Shown: one piece after another, positions 1 to 9,498 of the stretch | How positions within the stretch are numbered: the first letter of the stretch is position 1 | Layout of the letters: the number at the start of each line of letters is the position of its first letter | DNA from: Lachnoclostridium sp. An169 | GTDB taxonomy: Bacteria; Bacillota; Clostridia; Lachnospirales; Lachnospiraceae | Direction of reading: 5' to 3' | Assembly (NCBI RefSeq): GCF_002160525.1 | Contig: NZ_NFKT01000003.1 | Location: 62,001 to 126,000, forward strand | DNA: 64,000 nt | The notes under the pieces: model-generated | What the model saw: the letters and a program-made list of their open reading frames with translations, nothing else | Databases searched by the model: none | Told to the model about the DNA's origin: nothing | Program-made: the position numbers and the translations under genes

Positions 1-1
1 G

Positions 2-718
2 ACATCCAGGTATTACACACAGAATGAACCGGAAGAGGGAGATCCGACTTACTGCAATATCCAGATGGAGGCAACCGGTACATACACACAGGAGGATGAC
101 ATGATTACAATCTCTGTTCCGGATTCTGCCACAGCCACATACGGCGGCGGCGCTTACATCACTGAGCAGGGAATGTTCCTTCCGTTCAGCTATGCGGAGG
201 ACGGATCCACTGGTGAGTGGACCAGCGATGAAGTGCCGGAGATTCTGGACTGCGTGCCGGAGACGGTGTTCACTGTGACCGATGACGGCGCCATCTCCAC
301 ATGGGAGGCAGCAGGCGACGCGACAGGAAACCCGAAAGATAATGCGGATGCAGACGCTGCAGCAGAAGACAGCACAGAAGGAACAGACGCGGCAGGCACC
401 GATGCTGCAGCAGGGACAGATGCGGCAGGACAGACAGCAGAGGCTGCGTTTACCATGACTTCTCCCGAGTGGGATGCCGTGACCATGACATTTAATACAG
501 ACGGAACATGCGCATTTAACATGGCAGAGTACGGCATCACAGAGGAGTGTACATGGACATTCGCAGACGGAGTCCTGACAGTGACGAAATCCGACGGAAC
601 GACAGCAGTTTCCGAGATGGACGGGGACACCATGAAGCTTTCCTACGATTCTGTGACAGCTCCGGGACAGATGATCGGCAACTTTGAGAGCACAGACTGG
701 GCTGACTTCTTTCAATAA
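2..718 (+). CDS. Secreted or surface protein of unknown function, 5' end outside window
   Basis: The reading frame is open from the first bases of the window, so the N-terminus is missing; the first internal ATG is at 65. The visible part is acidic and rich in Thr, Ala, Gly and Asp, with a low-complexity Ala/Asp/Thr linker (about residues 112-145) followed by a beta-rich C-terminal domain full of Trp/Phe/Thr strands. That end resembles the small lipocalin-like or DUF5640-type beta domains seen in clostridial exported proteins, but I cannot assign a family. It lies 19 bases before the membrane-anchored GH3 enzyme and is probably in the same operon, so an extracytoplasmic role in glucan binding is possible but unproven. 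Confidence 0.6.
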   Translation, partial: TSRYYTQNEPEEGDPTYCNIQMEATGTYTQEDDMITISVPDSATATYGGGAYITEQGMFLPFSYAEDGSTGEWTSDEVPEILDCVPETVFTVTDDGAISTWEAAGDATGNPKDNADADAAAEDSTEGTDAAGTDAAAGTDAAGQTAEAAFTMTSPEWDAVTMTFNTDGTCAFNMAEYGITEECTWTFADGVLTVTKSDGTTAVSEMDGDTMKLSYDSVTAPGQMIGNFESTDWADFFQ

Positions 719-737
719 AATGTGAGGTAACGGGAAC

Positions 738-3700
738 ATGAAAGAAAAACGTGGATCGAATCTTTACGCAGGTCTTATGAATATTTTTGCGGTGATCCTC
801 GTGGCGGCCATCATGGCATACGGCATTGCGGATTCCTACCGCATCACGCTGGACGGATATCTGGGAACCCAAAGCAGCGTGACGATCAACGACGGGGACG
901 AGACAGACCTGTACGACTATCTGTCAGATTATGAGACAGCAGAAGAACTTGTTGCGGCCCATATGGACCTGAACGAGCGCCTGGAGGAAGAGGGAGCGGT
1001 GCTCCTGAAAAACGAGAACAATGCCCTTCCGCTTTCCTCTGACGGAAATATTAAAGTAACACTTTTCGGCATGCATTCCGACCTGACCCAGTTCTCCGGA
1101 AGTATCGGAGCGACCACGGCGACGGCGCAGAACGTGAAGATGGCAGACGCCTTCAACGCGAGAGGGTTTGAAGTGAATCCGGACATGGTGGCGTTCTACC
1201 AGGGACTGGAAGATACCTACACACCCGGGCGGGCAAGCTCCTCCGCGGTCTCCACGGAGGCAGTGGGAGCAACGGTAAATGAAGTGCCCCAGTCCGAGTA
1301 CGCGGCGGCTCCGGCAGATACATACGCCTCCTATGCGGATGCGGCGATCATCGTTCTGGGAAGAGACAGCGGCGAGAGTTGTGATTACTTCCCGGGTGAA
1401 ACCGGAATCGCCAATCCCGATGAGTTTGATGAAGGTTCCAATATCCTGGGACTTTCCCGGGACGAGAAAGCACTGGTGCAGTATGTAAAGGACCAGGGAT
1501 GTTTTGAGAAGATCATCGTTCTGCTGAATACCACGTCAACCATGGAGATCGAGAGCCTGAAAGATGATCCGGAGATTGATTCCATCATGTGGATCGGCAA
1601 TCCGGGATGCTACGGCTTCTATGGAATCGCGGATCTGATGAACGCAGCCAGCGGCGTATCCCCGTCAGGATCCCTTGTGGATACCTACGCGGTGAACACG
1701 GCCAACTCTCCGGCAGCGCAGAATTTCGGCGTGTATATGTGGAACAATGCGGCGGACATCGATTCCAGTTCCTCCTATGCCCTGCGTGCAGCATGGTACC
1801 TGGTGGAGAACGAGGGGATCTATGACGGCTATAAATATTATGAGACACGTTACTATGACAGCATTGTAAATCCGGCGTCCGGGGCGACCTCTTCCGTGGG
1901 ATCCAGCATCTCCGGCGGATGGGATTACGAGAATGAAGTCTCCTATCCCTTTGGTTACGGGTTGAGCTATACGACCTTCTCGGAGGAGATCGTACCGGAG
2001 AAGTCCGAGATCCAGATCGACGGCACTTCCACCATCACCGTGAGAGTGACAAATACCGGCGATGTGGCAGGAAAGGACAATGTACAGCTCTACCTTGCAC
2101 TGCCCTATGCGGACGGACAGGTGGAGAAATCCGCCATCCAGCTGGTAGGATATGCCAAGACCGGCGAGGCGGCGGAAGGCGAAGGCTATGAAAATGTAGT
2201 GTATCTGCAGCCGGGTGAGTCGGAAGAAGTGACCATCACGGTGGAGCGCGACTACTATGCAAGCTACGACGAGGCAGAAGGGGACGGCGCATATGTCCTG
2301 GATGCGGGAACCTATTATTTCGCAGTGGGTGACGGCGCGCATGATGCTCTTCAGAATGTGATGACAGCGCAGGGATATCTCTCCGAAGGAAATACTGCCG
2401 CAGTAGTTTCCGCAGACCTTGCGGAAAAACAGATCATCGACGAGACAAAAGAGGGCGCGGCGATCTCCAATCAGTTTACGGACAGCGACATCAACAGCCT
2501 GATTCCGGATACTACAACCTATCTGTCCAGAAGCGACTGGGCGGGGACGTTCCCGGAGACTGTGGAATCCCTGACAGCAACAGAAGAGATGATCACACAG
2601 CTCCGCAACGATACTTATACTATGGCGGAGGGCGAGGATACCTCGGAGTTTGCATTCGGAACCCTGGGACACAGCGACGGCACAAGGGCATGCGAACTGA
2701 AGGGAATCACCGACTACGATGACCCCACATTTGCAAAAGTGATCGCAAATATGCCCCTTGAGACCATTGCAACGCAGATTGCCATGGAGTATTCCGAGAT
2801 GAGCAGCTTTACAGAGATGGCAGCGGGAAATGCAGCCTGCATGGACGGTCCGGTGGGACTTCTGCTGACCCTCGGAACGAGTGCAAAGGGAATCTACGCC
2901 ATGGATGAGTCGGATCCGAACTATAACTTCAGCCTGAACACCTTTGTGAGCGAGCCCGTGGTGGCGTCCACATTCAGCCACAAGCTGGCGGAAGAGGAAG
3001 GAAAGCTGATCGGAAATGATTCCATCTGGACTCAGACGTCCTGGTGGTTCGCACCGGCCATGAACCTGCACAGACTTCCCTACAACGGAAGAAACAACGA
3101 GTATTATTCCGAGGATCCTGTCCTCACCGGATATATGGCAAGCGATACGATCATCGGCGCCCAGAGCAGAGGCGTTGTGACGACGATAAAACACTTTGCT
3201 TTCAACAACATGGAGACCAACCGGGAAGGCGTCGCAACCTTCTTTGACGAGCAGGGCGCCCGTGAAAACGAGCTGCGGGGCTTCCAGATGGCATTCGAGG
3301 CAGGCGGCTCCAAGGAAGTCATGACCTCCTTCAACCGTGTGGGATGCACCTTCTCCAGCGCAGACGAGGGCCTGATCACCGGGCTGCTCCGCGGCGAGTG
3401 GGATTTCAAGGGAATCGTCACCACAGATATGGTTAAGGCGCCGGAGTATGAGACATGGGAAGAGTCCATCCTTGCAGGAACAGATATCATGCTCAACACA
3501 TCCCCGGTCAACGAGGACGGAAAGGCATGGGAGACCTGCCAGGCAAAATACATCAGCGGCGATGCCCGGATGACGGAAACCGTATATGAGAGCGTACACC
3601 ATGTGCTCTATGCATTTGCGGATTCCGTATGGCTCAACGGCATGAGCGAGGATACCCGGGTTGAGCGGCTCTATCCGTACTGGGAGCTTATCATTATCAG

Positions 3701-3794
3701 CCTGATCGCAGTGGGAGCGGCAGGAACCGCGGTAAGCGGCGGCCTGTGGATCTTCCGGTCAGTGAAAAACAAAAACGGCAAGAAAGGAGCTTAA
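738..3794 (+). CDS. Membrane-anchored glycoside hydrolase family 3 (beta-glucosidase-like), permuted domain order
   Basis: Predicted to remove beta-linked glucose or similar residues from oligosaccharides outside the membrane. An N-terminal transmembrane helix (about residues 12-33) and a second helix near the C-terminus (about 978-1002) bracket the protein. The GH3 C-terminal (alpha/beta sandwich) domain comes first (about 60-410), then an Fn3-like domain (about 420-540), then the catalytic GH3 N-terminal barrel (about 650-930). This order is known from Ruminococcus albus and Butyrivibrio beta-glucosidases. The barrel carries the KHF motif and the GIVTTDM segment, where Asp897 sits in the place of the GH3 nucleophile. 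At 1018 residues it has the length expected for this subgroup. The next gene starts 6 bases downstream. Exact glycosidic specificity cannot be read from sequence. Confidence 0.88.
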   Translation: MKEKRGSNLYAGLMNIFAVILVAAIMAYGIADSYRITLDGYLGTQSSVTINDGDETDLYDYLSDYETAEELVAAHMDLNERLEEEGAVLLKNENNALPLSSDGNIKVTLFGMHSDLTQFSGSIGATTATAQNVKMADAFNARGFEVNPDMVAFYQGLEDTYTPGRASSSAVSTEAVGATVNEVPQSEYAAAPADTYASYADAAIIVLGRDSGESCDYFPGETGIANPDEFDEGSNILGLSRDEKALVQYVKDQGCFEKIIVLLNTTSTMEIESLKDDPEIDSIMWIGNPGCYGFYGIADLMNAASGVSPSGSLVDTYAVNTANSPAAQNFGVYMWNNAADIDSSSSYALRAAWYLVENEGIYDGYKYYETRYYDSIVNPASGATSSVGSSISGGWDYENEVSYPFGYGLSYTTFSEEIVPEKSEIQIDGTSTITVRVTNTGDVAGKDNVQLYLALPYADGQVEKSAIQLVGYAKTGEAAEGEGYENVVYLQPGESEEVTITVERDYYASYDEAEGDGAYVLDAGTYYFAVGDGAHDALQNVMTAQGYLSEGNTAAVVSADLAEKQIIDETKEGAAISNQFTDSDINSLIPDTTTYLSRSDWAGTFPETVESLTATEEMITQLRNDTYTMAEGEDTSEFAFGTLGHSDGTRACELKGITDYDDPTFAKVIANMPLETIATQIAMEYSEMSSFTEMAAGNAACMDGPVGLLLTLGTSAKGIYAMDESDPNYNFSLNTFVSEPVVASTFSHKLAEEEGKLIGNDSIWTQTSWWFAPAMNLHRLPYNGRNNEYYSEDPVLTGYMASDTIIGAQSRGVVTTIKHFAFNNMETNREGVATFFDEQGARENELRGFQMAFEAGGSKEVMTSFNRVGCTFSSADEGLITGLLRGEWDFKGIVTTDMVKAPEYETWEESILAGTDIMLNTSPVNEDGKAWETCQAKYISGDARMTETVYESVHHVLYAFADSVWLNGMSEDTRVERLYPYWELIIISLIAVGAAGTAVSGGLWIFRSVKNKNGKKGA

Positions 3795-3800
3795 AGGGCG

Positions 3801-4265
3801 ATGAGTAAGAACAAAGCAGAGAAGAAACACGGTTTCCGTTTCCTTTCAAGTATTGTAACCTGTGTGTTTGCCGTACTGGCAGTGATCGCCTATATCGTCG
3901 GCACTTCCTATTTCGGATATTATGACGATCTGAATCTGGGAATTGTCCTTCTGATCGCGGCAGGGGCTGTCCTTTGCATGGCGTCCGCCGTGCTGATCGA
4001 CCGGACCGGGAAAAATACGGTGCCCTCCCTTCTGACGATCGCGGCGTCGGTCCTCCTGACGGTCAGCCTGATGATGATCTTAAGCGCCAGGGTCTATTCC
4101 TTTGCTGTGCTGATCCTCTCCGACCTTGAGAGAGACAATCTGGAAGGATACTATGCGCTGTACACATCCATCGGGGCGGCAGGACTTCTGACCATGGGAA
4201 TCATCAGCAATATGGTGACGGCATTCGTCCGGGGCTTCGTGAAAAAGGACAAAGTGCAGGCATAA
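3801..4265 (+). CDS. Small polytopic membrane protein of unknown function
   Basis: A 154-residue protein with a basic N-terminus (MSKNKAEKKHGF) and four clear hydrophobic helices (about residues 15-36, 45-65, 73-96 and 113-140), ending in a short basic tail. No family is recognised. It starts 6 bases after the GH3 stop with a ribosome site (AAGGAG) inside the end of that gene, so the two are translationally close and may form a membrane complex with the double-anchored GH3 enzyme. That partnership is inferred only from position. Confidence 0.7.
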   Translation: MSKNKAEKKHGFRFLSSIVTCVFAVLAVIAYIVGTSYFGYYDDLNLGIVLLIAAGAVLCMASAVLIDRTGKNTVPSLLTIAASVLLTVSLMMILSARVYSFAVLILSDLERDNLEGYYALYTSIGAAGLLTMGIISNMVTAFVRGFVKKDKVQA

Positions 4266-4306
4266 CGGCTTATCATATGAGGGCTTATAATACGAGGAGT
4301 TAAGAC

Positions 4307-5446
4307 ATGGAAAAAATCATAGGAACCAACCTGGGAAACTGGCTGGTGCTTGAGAAATGGATGGAGCCGGAGATGTTCTCCGGAACCAATACGGAGGATG
4401 AGACCTGGCTGAGCAGAACGCTCGGCCAGGAGAAACTCCAGGAGCGGATGAAGACGCACCGGGATACCTATGTGACGGAGGAAGATTTTAAAATCATAAA
4501 GAGCCACGGCATGAACACCGTGCGCATCCCGGTTCCCTACTTCATCTTCGGCGACCGTCCGCCCTTTATCGGCTGCATCGAGTATCTCGATAAAGCCTTC
4601 GACTGGGCGGAAAAGTACGGTCTGAAAATTCTGATCGACATGCACACCACGCCGGGAAGCCAGAACGGATACGACAACGGAGGGATCTGCGGCGTATGCA
4701 ACTGGCGGAAGAAACCGGAAGAAGTGGAGTTTGTCACCCGGGTTCTGGAAAAACTGGCGGAGCGCTACGCTCACCGGAAAGGGCTCTTCGGGATCGAAGT
4801 GGTCAACGAGCCCATCAGTTTCAGCGTGTATATGACGTCGCCCACGCATAACAAATACGTGGATAAAAAAGAAGCGGAAGGCTCTTCCTTTGTCCCCATG
4901 AGTTTCCTGAAGAAATTTTATACCGACGCATACCGGCGGCTGCGGAAGATTCTCCCGGAAGACAAGGTCATTGTCTTTCACGACGGTTTCCGGCTCATGA
5001 GATGGGGAGATTTCTTTGAGAAGAGCGGCATGAAGAATGTCATGCTGGACACCCACATTTACATTTTTGCCATGGAGAATTTCGTCCCCGTGCATAAAGA
5101 GTGGGTCTATAAAATGTACATCGGCTTCAACCGGTGGATGCTGAAAAAAGTGGAGAAGCATATCCCCGTGATCGTCGGGGAGTGGTGTATCTGCAACAAA
5201 GAGGCGGAGCATCTGAAAAAGAAGGGGGCGCCTGACTCGGAAGTAGTCCGCGCCTACCGCAGAGTCGCAGAATTACAGCTGGATGTCTGGGAAGAGGGAG
5301 CCGGATATTTCTACTGGAATTACCAGCTCTCAAGAGACAAAGACAAGCCTCTGGACGAGGAGTGGAAAAATGCCTGGGACTTAAGCCGGTGTTGGAAAAA
5401 CGGATGGATGCCGGAGCGTCTTGACAGAAGAAGCGGAAGGAAGTGA
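4307..5446 (+). CDS. Glycoside hydrolase family 5 (exo-beta-1,3-glucanase-like)
   Basis: The N-terminal NLGNWLVLEKW segment and the HTTPGSQNGYDNGG segment match the GH5 subfamily that contains yeast exo-1,3-beta-glucanase (GH5_9 type). The two catalytic glutamates are visible: acid/base Glu168 in VVNEP and nucleophile Glu292 in VGEW. Length (379 residues) is that of a bare catalytic domain. There is no signal peptide, so it should act in the cytoplasm on imported oligosaccharides, consistent with the sugar symporter that follows directly. Its stop lies 5 bases before the preferred start of the symporter. Activity on glucosylated sterols or lipids, known for relatives, is an alternative. Confidence 0.85.
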   Translation: MEKIIGTNLGNWLVLEKWMEPEMFSGTNTEDETWLSRTLGQEKLQERMKTHRDTYVTEEDFKIIKSHGMNTVRIPVPYFIFGDRPPFIGCIEYLDKAFDWAEKYGLKILIDMHTTPGSQNGYDNGGICGVCNWRKKPEEVEFVTRVLEKLAERYAHRKGLFGIEVVNEPISFSVYMTSPTHNKYVDKKEAEGSSFVPMSFLKKFYTDAYRRLRKILPEDKVIVFHDGFRLMRWGDFFEKSGMKNVMLDTHIYIFAMENFVPVHKEWVYKMYIGFNRWMLKKVEKHIPVIVGEWCICNKEAEHLKKKGAPDSEVVRAYRRVAELQLDVWEEGAGYFYWNYQLSRDKDKPLDEEWKNAWDLSRCWKNGWMPERLDRRSGRK

Positions 5447-5450
5447 TATT

Positions 5451-7097
5451 TTGAACAGCAGAGAAAACAGTAAAGCAAAGAGCATATGGGATCTTCCTCT
5501 CTTGTCAACCCGTATCCGTTCTGCAAACGTAAAATTCACAGAGATGCTGTTCGGCTATTTCGTCGGTCCCCTGGGCGTGCTGATCATGACTACTGTGGTG
5601 AGCACCTATTATCTGACCTTTTACAGGACTTACGACGATATTGTGAATCAGGGCAGCTTCCTGACGCTTCTTCCCCTGATCTCAGTGATTCCGATGGTGC
5701 TCTCCAACATCATCATCGGAATCCTGATCGGAAGGACGAAGACCTCACAGGGAAAGGCAAGGCCTTACCTGATTACGGCGGCTCCGCTTCTTCTGGTCTC
5801 CGGCATCCTGGTGTTTTTCATACCGGATCTGCCCCTGGGACCGCGGATGGTGTGGATGGCAGTCACCTACAACCTGTTCGCCGCCATCGCAAGCCCCATG
5901 TACTCGTCGCCCCACTACCTGATGGTGTCGCTGTCCACACGGAACCTGAAGCAGAGAGGAACTCTTTCCGTGGTGTCAAACATTCCGGCTGTGGCGGCAA
6001 ACGGATTTATCAGCAGTATTGTCATGCCCCTGATTTTAAGCTGGATCAAGGCGGCGGGAAGCGCGGCAGGGCAGCAGGGCAGATGGCAGACGGTCATGGC
6101 AGGATTTTCCGTCATTGCATTCTTTGCCTGCCTTCTGGAATACTTCTTTACAAGAGAACGTATCACAGAAGAGAGCACGAAGCTTGACATCAAAGAGGAG
6201 ACCATCCCCGCGGCAAAACAGCTGAAAGCTGCGATGAAGGATAAGTACTGGTGGATCATCATGATCTTCTACGCCCTCTATCAGTCGGGCGTCATGTTCA
6301 AGGGCGGGTTTATCTTCAATATATACTGCAATGAGTTCTTCTCCCGGGTCAATGTGCTGGGCATGGAGATGAACGGCGAGATGGTGCAGTCTGTACTGGC
6401 TCTGATCAGCGGGATTCCCCTTGCGGCGGGGATGCTCTTTATCTGGCCCCTTGCCAACCGGTTCGGGAAGAGGAATATGGTCATCGCCGGTCTGGTATCC
6501 TCCATTATCGGAAGCATCATCTGTGTGAGCAGTCCCGCATCCTTCTGGGTGGTGCTCGTGGGACAGACCTTCAAGGGGATCGGAAGCATCCCGGGAGCCT
6601 ACATCATGATGGCTCTCTTTGCCGATGTGCTGGATCATCTGGAAGCCCGCTTCGGTTTCCGCTGCGACGGAGTGTCCATGTCGGTGTACACCGCGGTGCT
6701 CACCGTGGTCAACGGACTGGCAGTGGCGTTCTTCCTGTTCTTCTATGACAACAGCGGAATGAACCCGGCAGGCGTGGCGGAATTCTTCTTTGTGGGATTT
6801 GAGATCTTCGCCCACGCGGCGCTGATCATCCTTCTGCTCTTCCTCAATGTGGAGAAGAATATCGGCGAGGAGCAGAAACAGATCCTGGAGCGGCAGAAAG
6901 CGGCGGTCATTGCTTCCGGCGGCGTGTGGATCGAGCCGGAGGAGAGGGAACGTCTGGAACAGGAGAAAGCCGACCGGGAGGCTGAGGAAGCCCGGAAGAG
7001 AGAACTGCAGGAATACTGCAGAAAGAAAGGACTTTCCTTTGAGGAAGAGGAGAGAAAATATCAGGAGAAAAAAGTAAGGAAAAAAGGAAAGAAATGA
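5451..7097 (+). CDS. GPH-family sugar:cation symporter
   Basis: A glycoside-pentoside-hexuronide type (MFS-like) importer with about 12 hydrophobic helices spread over residues 25-465. I prefer the TTG at 5451, which has a GGAAGG ribosome site 9 bases upstream; an in-frame TTG at 5421 would overlap the GH5 gene by 26 bases and has only a weak site. The last 75 residues form an unusual, highly charged Glu/Lys/Arg tail that is probably a cytoplasmic coiled coil and is not part of the normal transporter fold. Its position between GH5 and GH30 genes suggests that it imports beta-gluco-oligosaccharides or glucosides for those cytoplasmic enzymes. Confidence 0.85.
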   Translation: MNSRENSKAKSIWDLPLLSTRIRSANVKFTEMLFGYFVGPLGVLIMTTVVSTYYLTFYRTYDDIVNQGSFLTLLPLISVIPMVLSNIIIGILIGRTKTSQGKARPYLITAAPLLLVSGILVFFIPDLPLGPRMVWMAVTYNLFAAIASPMYSSPHYLMVSLSTRNLKQRGTLSVVSNIPAVAANGFISSIVMPLILSWIKAAGSAAGQQGRWQTVMAGFSVIAFFACLLEYFFTRERITEESTKLDIKEETIPAAKQLKAAMKDKYWWIIMIFYALYQSGVMFKGGFIFNIYCNEFFSRVNVLGMEMNGEMVQSVLALISGIPLAAGMLFIWPLANRFGKRNMVIAGLVSSIIGSIICVSSPASFWVVLVGQTFKGIGSIPGAYIMMALFADVLDHLEARFGFRCDGVSMSVYTAVLTVVNGLAVAFFLFFYDNSGMNPAGVAEFFFVGFEIFAHAALIILLLFLNVEKNIGEEQKQILERQKAAVIASGGVWIEPEERERLEQEKADREAEEARKRELQEYCRKKGLSFEEEERKYQEKKVRKKGKK

Positions 7098-8461
7098 AAG
7101 AAATAAAGCTGAAACTATATACTACATACGGGGAAGGCGGCGCAGAAAGGCAGGAACAGAAGGTTCTTGCCTTCTGTGCTGATAAGGAAGGCGTGGAAAA
7201 AGAGGTGATCAACCTCTATCCGGACGCCGCGTTCCAGACCATCGAGGGATTTGGCGGCGCCATAACGGACGCGGCGGGATATGTATACTCCCTGATGGGA
7301 CCGGAGGAGAAAAAGAAACTGATGGAAACCTATTTTTCTCCGGAAGAGATGAAGTACCGTCTTGTGCGCATCCACATGGACAGCTGTGATTTTTCCACAG
7401 AGATGTACGAGGCCATGTCGGATGAGACGGACCGGGAGATGAAGAGCTTCTCCTTTGCGCGCACGGAAAAGTATATTATCCCCATGTTGGAGGACGCCCA
7501 GCGGGCGGCGGGAAGACCGCTCGAACTTATGCTCTCCCCATGGTCCCCGCCGGCGTTTATGAAGACAAACGGCGAGAGGAAGAACGGCGGCAGCTTAAAG
7601 GAGGAGTACCGGGGATTCTGGGCGGATTATATCTGCCGCTATATCGAAGAATTCAGGAAGAGAGGGTATCTTGTCCGGCGGATCTCCCTGCAGAATGAGG
7701 CAAAGGCAGTGCAGACCTGGGATTCCTGTGTCTACACGCCGGCCCAGGAAAAAGAATTCCTCCGGGACTATATGGCACCCGCCCTGAAAAAGCACGGGCT
7801 GGACGATGTGGAGGTCTTTATCTGGGACCACAACAAGGAGCGGGTCTACGACCGGGCATGCCGGATCATTGACAGCACCACGAAAGGTATGGCGGCAGGC
7901 ATTGCCTTCCACTGGTACAGCGGGGACCACTTTGAGGCACTGGATCTGGTGCGCAGAAAGTTCCCGGACTTAAAGCTGATCGTGTCGGAAAGCTGTATCG
8001 AGTATACCAAATACGGCGCCGAAGACCACTGGAAGAACGCTTCCAGGCTCTCCCACGAGATCATCGGGGATATCAACGGCGGCATGTGTGCTTTCTACGA
8101 CTGGAATATCCTTCTGGACGAGACGGGCGGGCCTAACCATGTGGGAAACCTCTGCCATGCGCCGTTTCTCTACGACACGAAGAAGCGCAGGCTGATGCCC
8201 CAGCTGATCGGCGAACATTTCCGGCATTTCACACATTTTATTGACCGGGGAGCCGTGCGGATCGGGTTCAGCAGATACACGGACCGGCTGGATGTGACAG
8301 CCCTGAAAAATCCGGACGGAAAGATCGTCTTTGTCATTCTGAACCGGACAGAAGAGGAGATCCCGGCAGTGATCCGCCTGGAGGATGAGATCGCGGAGAT
8401 CCGGATCAGAGGAGAGTCCATTGTGACCGGAGTGGTGAAAGAAAAGCAGAAAAACGGATAA
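7094..8461 (+). CDS. Glycoside hydrolase family 30 (glucosylceramidase / beta-1,6-glucanase-like)
   Basis: The start overlaps the symporter stop by 4 bases (ATGA), showing translational coupling. The segment FQTIEGFGGAITDA and the SPWSPPAFMK loop are hallmarks of GH30 subfamilies 1-3. The catalytic acid/base is Glu202 (SLQNEA) and the nucleophile Glu299 (VSES). A C-terminal beta domain (about residues 370-450) completes the fold; length 455 is normal. No signal peptide is present, so it is cytoplasmic. Together with the GH5 and GH3 enzymes this suggests use of mixed beta-1,3/1,6-glucan fragments, for example fungal ones, but glucosylceramide-type or other beta-glucosides remain possible. Confidence 0.87.
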   Translation: MKEIKLKLYTTYGEGGAERQEQKVLAFCADKEGVEKEVINLYPDAAFQTIEGFGGAITDAAGYVYSLMGPEEKKKLMETYFSPEEMKYRLVRIHMDSCDFSTEMYEAMSDETDREMKSFSFARTEKYIIPMLEDAQRAAGRPLELMLSPWSPPAFMKTNGERKNGGSLKEEYRGFWADYICRYIEEFRKRGYLVRRISLQNEAKAVQTWDSCVYTPAQEKEFLRDYMAPALKKHGLDDVEVFIWDHNKERVYDRACRIIDSTTKGMAAGIAFHWYSGDHFEALDLVRRKFPDLKLIVSESCIEYTKYGAEDHWKNASRLSHEIIGDINGGMCAFYDWNILLDETGGPNHVGNLCHAPFLYDTKKRRLMPQLIGEHFRHFTHFIDRGAVRIGFSRYTDRLDVTALKNPDGKIVFVILNRTEEEIPAVIRLEDEIAEIRIRGESIVTGVVKEKQKNG

Positions 8462-8465
8462 GCGC

Positions 8466-8509
8466 GGAGTGTACTCTGATAATTATTTAACAGAGTGCAC
8501 TCTGTTTTT
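8466..8509 (+). terminator. Rho-independent terminator of the glucan operon
   Basis: A 13-bp stem (arms 8466-8478 and 8491-8503, only wobble-type mismatches) with an A/T loop is followed by five T residues, 5 bases after the GH30 stop. The arms resemble those of the terminator at 14981. Confidence 0.85.
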
Positions 8510-8718
8510 GCGCAGAGTTTACAGAAGGTATGCGTTATGAAAATATTTATTCTGGAATAAAGAGAGAGACTTTACGGAATGATTTCCTACAGTCTTGACG
8601 TACAGAAAGAACAGGTGCACACATTCCACACACTGGATGAGATGGCGCAGGCTGCGTCGAGGACAGTTCCCGCGCGGCGGCTGCCATCCGTGCGGCCGCC
8701 TTCCCTGCAGTCTGGTTT

Positions 8719-9309
8719 TCAGTCGTCTTCCTCGAGCAGCGGCAGAATCGTCCGCATGGATTCTTCAAACTCCTCATCAGAAGAATTGTGGAAGAGAATC
8801 AGGTCATGTCCTGCATCCAGACGCTCCAGGGGCTCCGGAATGGAGAAATCCACGGTGCAGATATACTCATCCCAGTGCTTCAGCTTCCAGGTGTCCCTGT
8901 CGGAATTCCGCTCGATCATCCGCTGATGGCAGATCTCCGGGGCAGTAAACACCCATAGGATGACCAGTTTCGCTCCTTTGGTGCGCAGTTTTGTGCGGAA
9001 CCGCTCAAGAGTCTCTTCATTGTGTACCTCTTTGGTGAAAGGCGCGTTGATCAGAACAATATCATCGTACTCGAGAGCTTCCACGCCGATATCTACAATT
9101 GTTTCATATTCATAATCCCGGATATTTTTCTCAAAAAAGTCAGAACTCCGGTTGATCTCCTCGCCGGCAGCCAGAAACACCCGGTTGGAAAGGGGGATCA
9201 GTGTATCTTTGTCCAGATAGACTACATGCTTCAGATTCCGCGCAAGCTGTTTGGATATGTAAGTCTTCCCGCAGGCCGGGGGAGAGGTAACCAGTATCAT
9301 TTTTTTCAT
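8719..9309 (-). CDS. P-loop nucleotide kinase-like protein (AAA/zeta-type fold)
   Basis: A 196-residue soluble protein with an N-terminal P-loop (SPPACGKT, residues 9-16; Ser replaces the usual first Gly), a DKDT segment around residue 33 that fits a substrate-binding strand, and a hydrophobic strand with VLINAPF acting as a second-motif region. The layout is that of small metabolite kinases and zeta-toxin-like kinases; the substrate is unknown. The ribosome site AAAGGAGG lies about 13 bases upstream. It has its own promoter (9345-9373) facing away from the following gene. No antitoxin-like partner is adjacent, so toxin function is not suggested. Confidence 0.8.
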   Translation of the reverse strand: MKKMILVTSPPACGKTYISKQLARNLKHVVYLDKDTLIPLSNRVFLAAGEEINRSSDFFEKNIRDYEYETIVDIGVEALEYDDIVLINAPFTKEVHNEETLERFRTKLRTKGAKLVILWVFTAPEICHQRMIERNSDRDTWKLKHWDEYICTVDFSIPEPLERLDAGHDLILFHNSSDEEFEESMRTILPLLEEDD

Positions 9310-9344
9310 TGTGTACAGACGCCTCCTTTGTTCCTTTTTTGCTA

Positions 9345-9373
9345 AGTATAGTTCCGGAAAATAAGATTGTCAA
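9345..9373 (-). promoter_or_regulatory. Sigma-A promoter for the P-loop kinase gene
   Basis: On the minus strand TTGACA (9368-9373) and TATACT (9345-9350) are separated by exactly 17 bases. It faces away from the promoter at 9383-9411, with only 9 bases between their -35 boxes. Confidence 0.75.
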
Positions 9374-9382
9374 GCGGAGTTA

Positions 9383-9411
9383 TTGACAACTAACGGAAGT
9401 AAGATTATATT
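9383..9411 (+). promoter_or_regulatory. Sigma-A promoter with conserved spacer, upstream of the kinase operon
   Basis: TTGACA (9383-9388), 17-base spacer, TATATT (9406-9411), 88 bases before the GTG start at 9499. The spacer contains CTAACGGAAGTAAG, nearly the same as in the promoter at 15077-15105, which suggests a shared regulator. Confidence 0.75.
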
Positions 9412-9498
9412 AGCGGTAAGGTAAAACGGAAAAAAGTTGAACAATTCTGAAAAGAAATAAGATATAGTAGATCTATATGTTTTCTGGGAGGGAGAGTA

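Noticed and set aside
1665..3602. 645-codon open frame on the minus strand
   Set aside because: Lies wholly antisense to the GH3 gene; its translation is Cys/His/Arg-rich and fits no family. Codon bias of the real gene creates long antisense frames here.
8579..8948. Short plus-strand frames after the glucan operon
   Set aside because: They run into the antisense of the P-loop kinase and are Ser/Arg-rich with no ribosome site. The 209-base gap 8510-8718 shows nothing recognisable.
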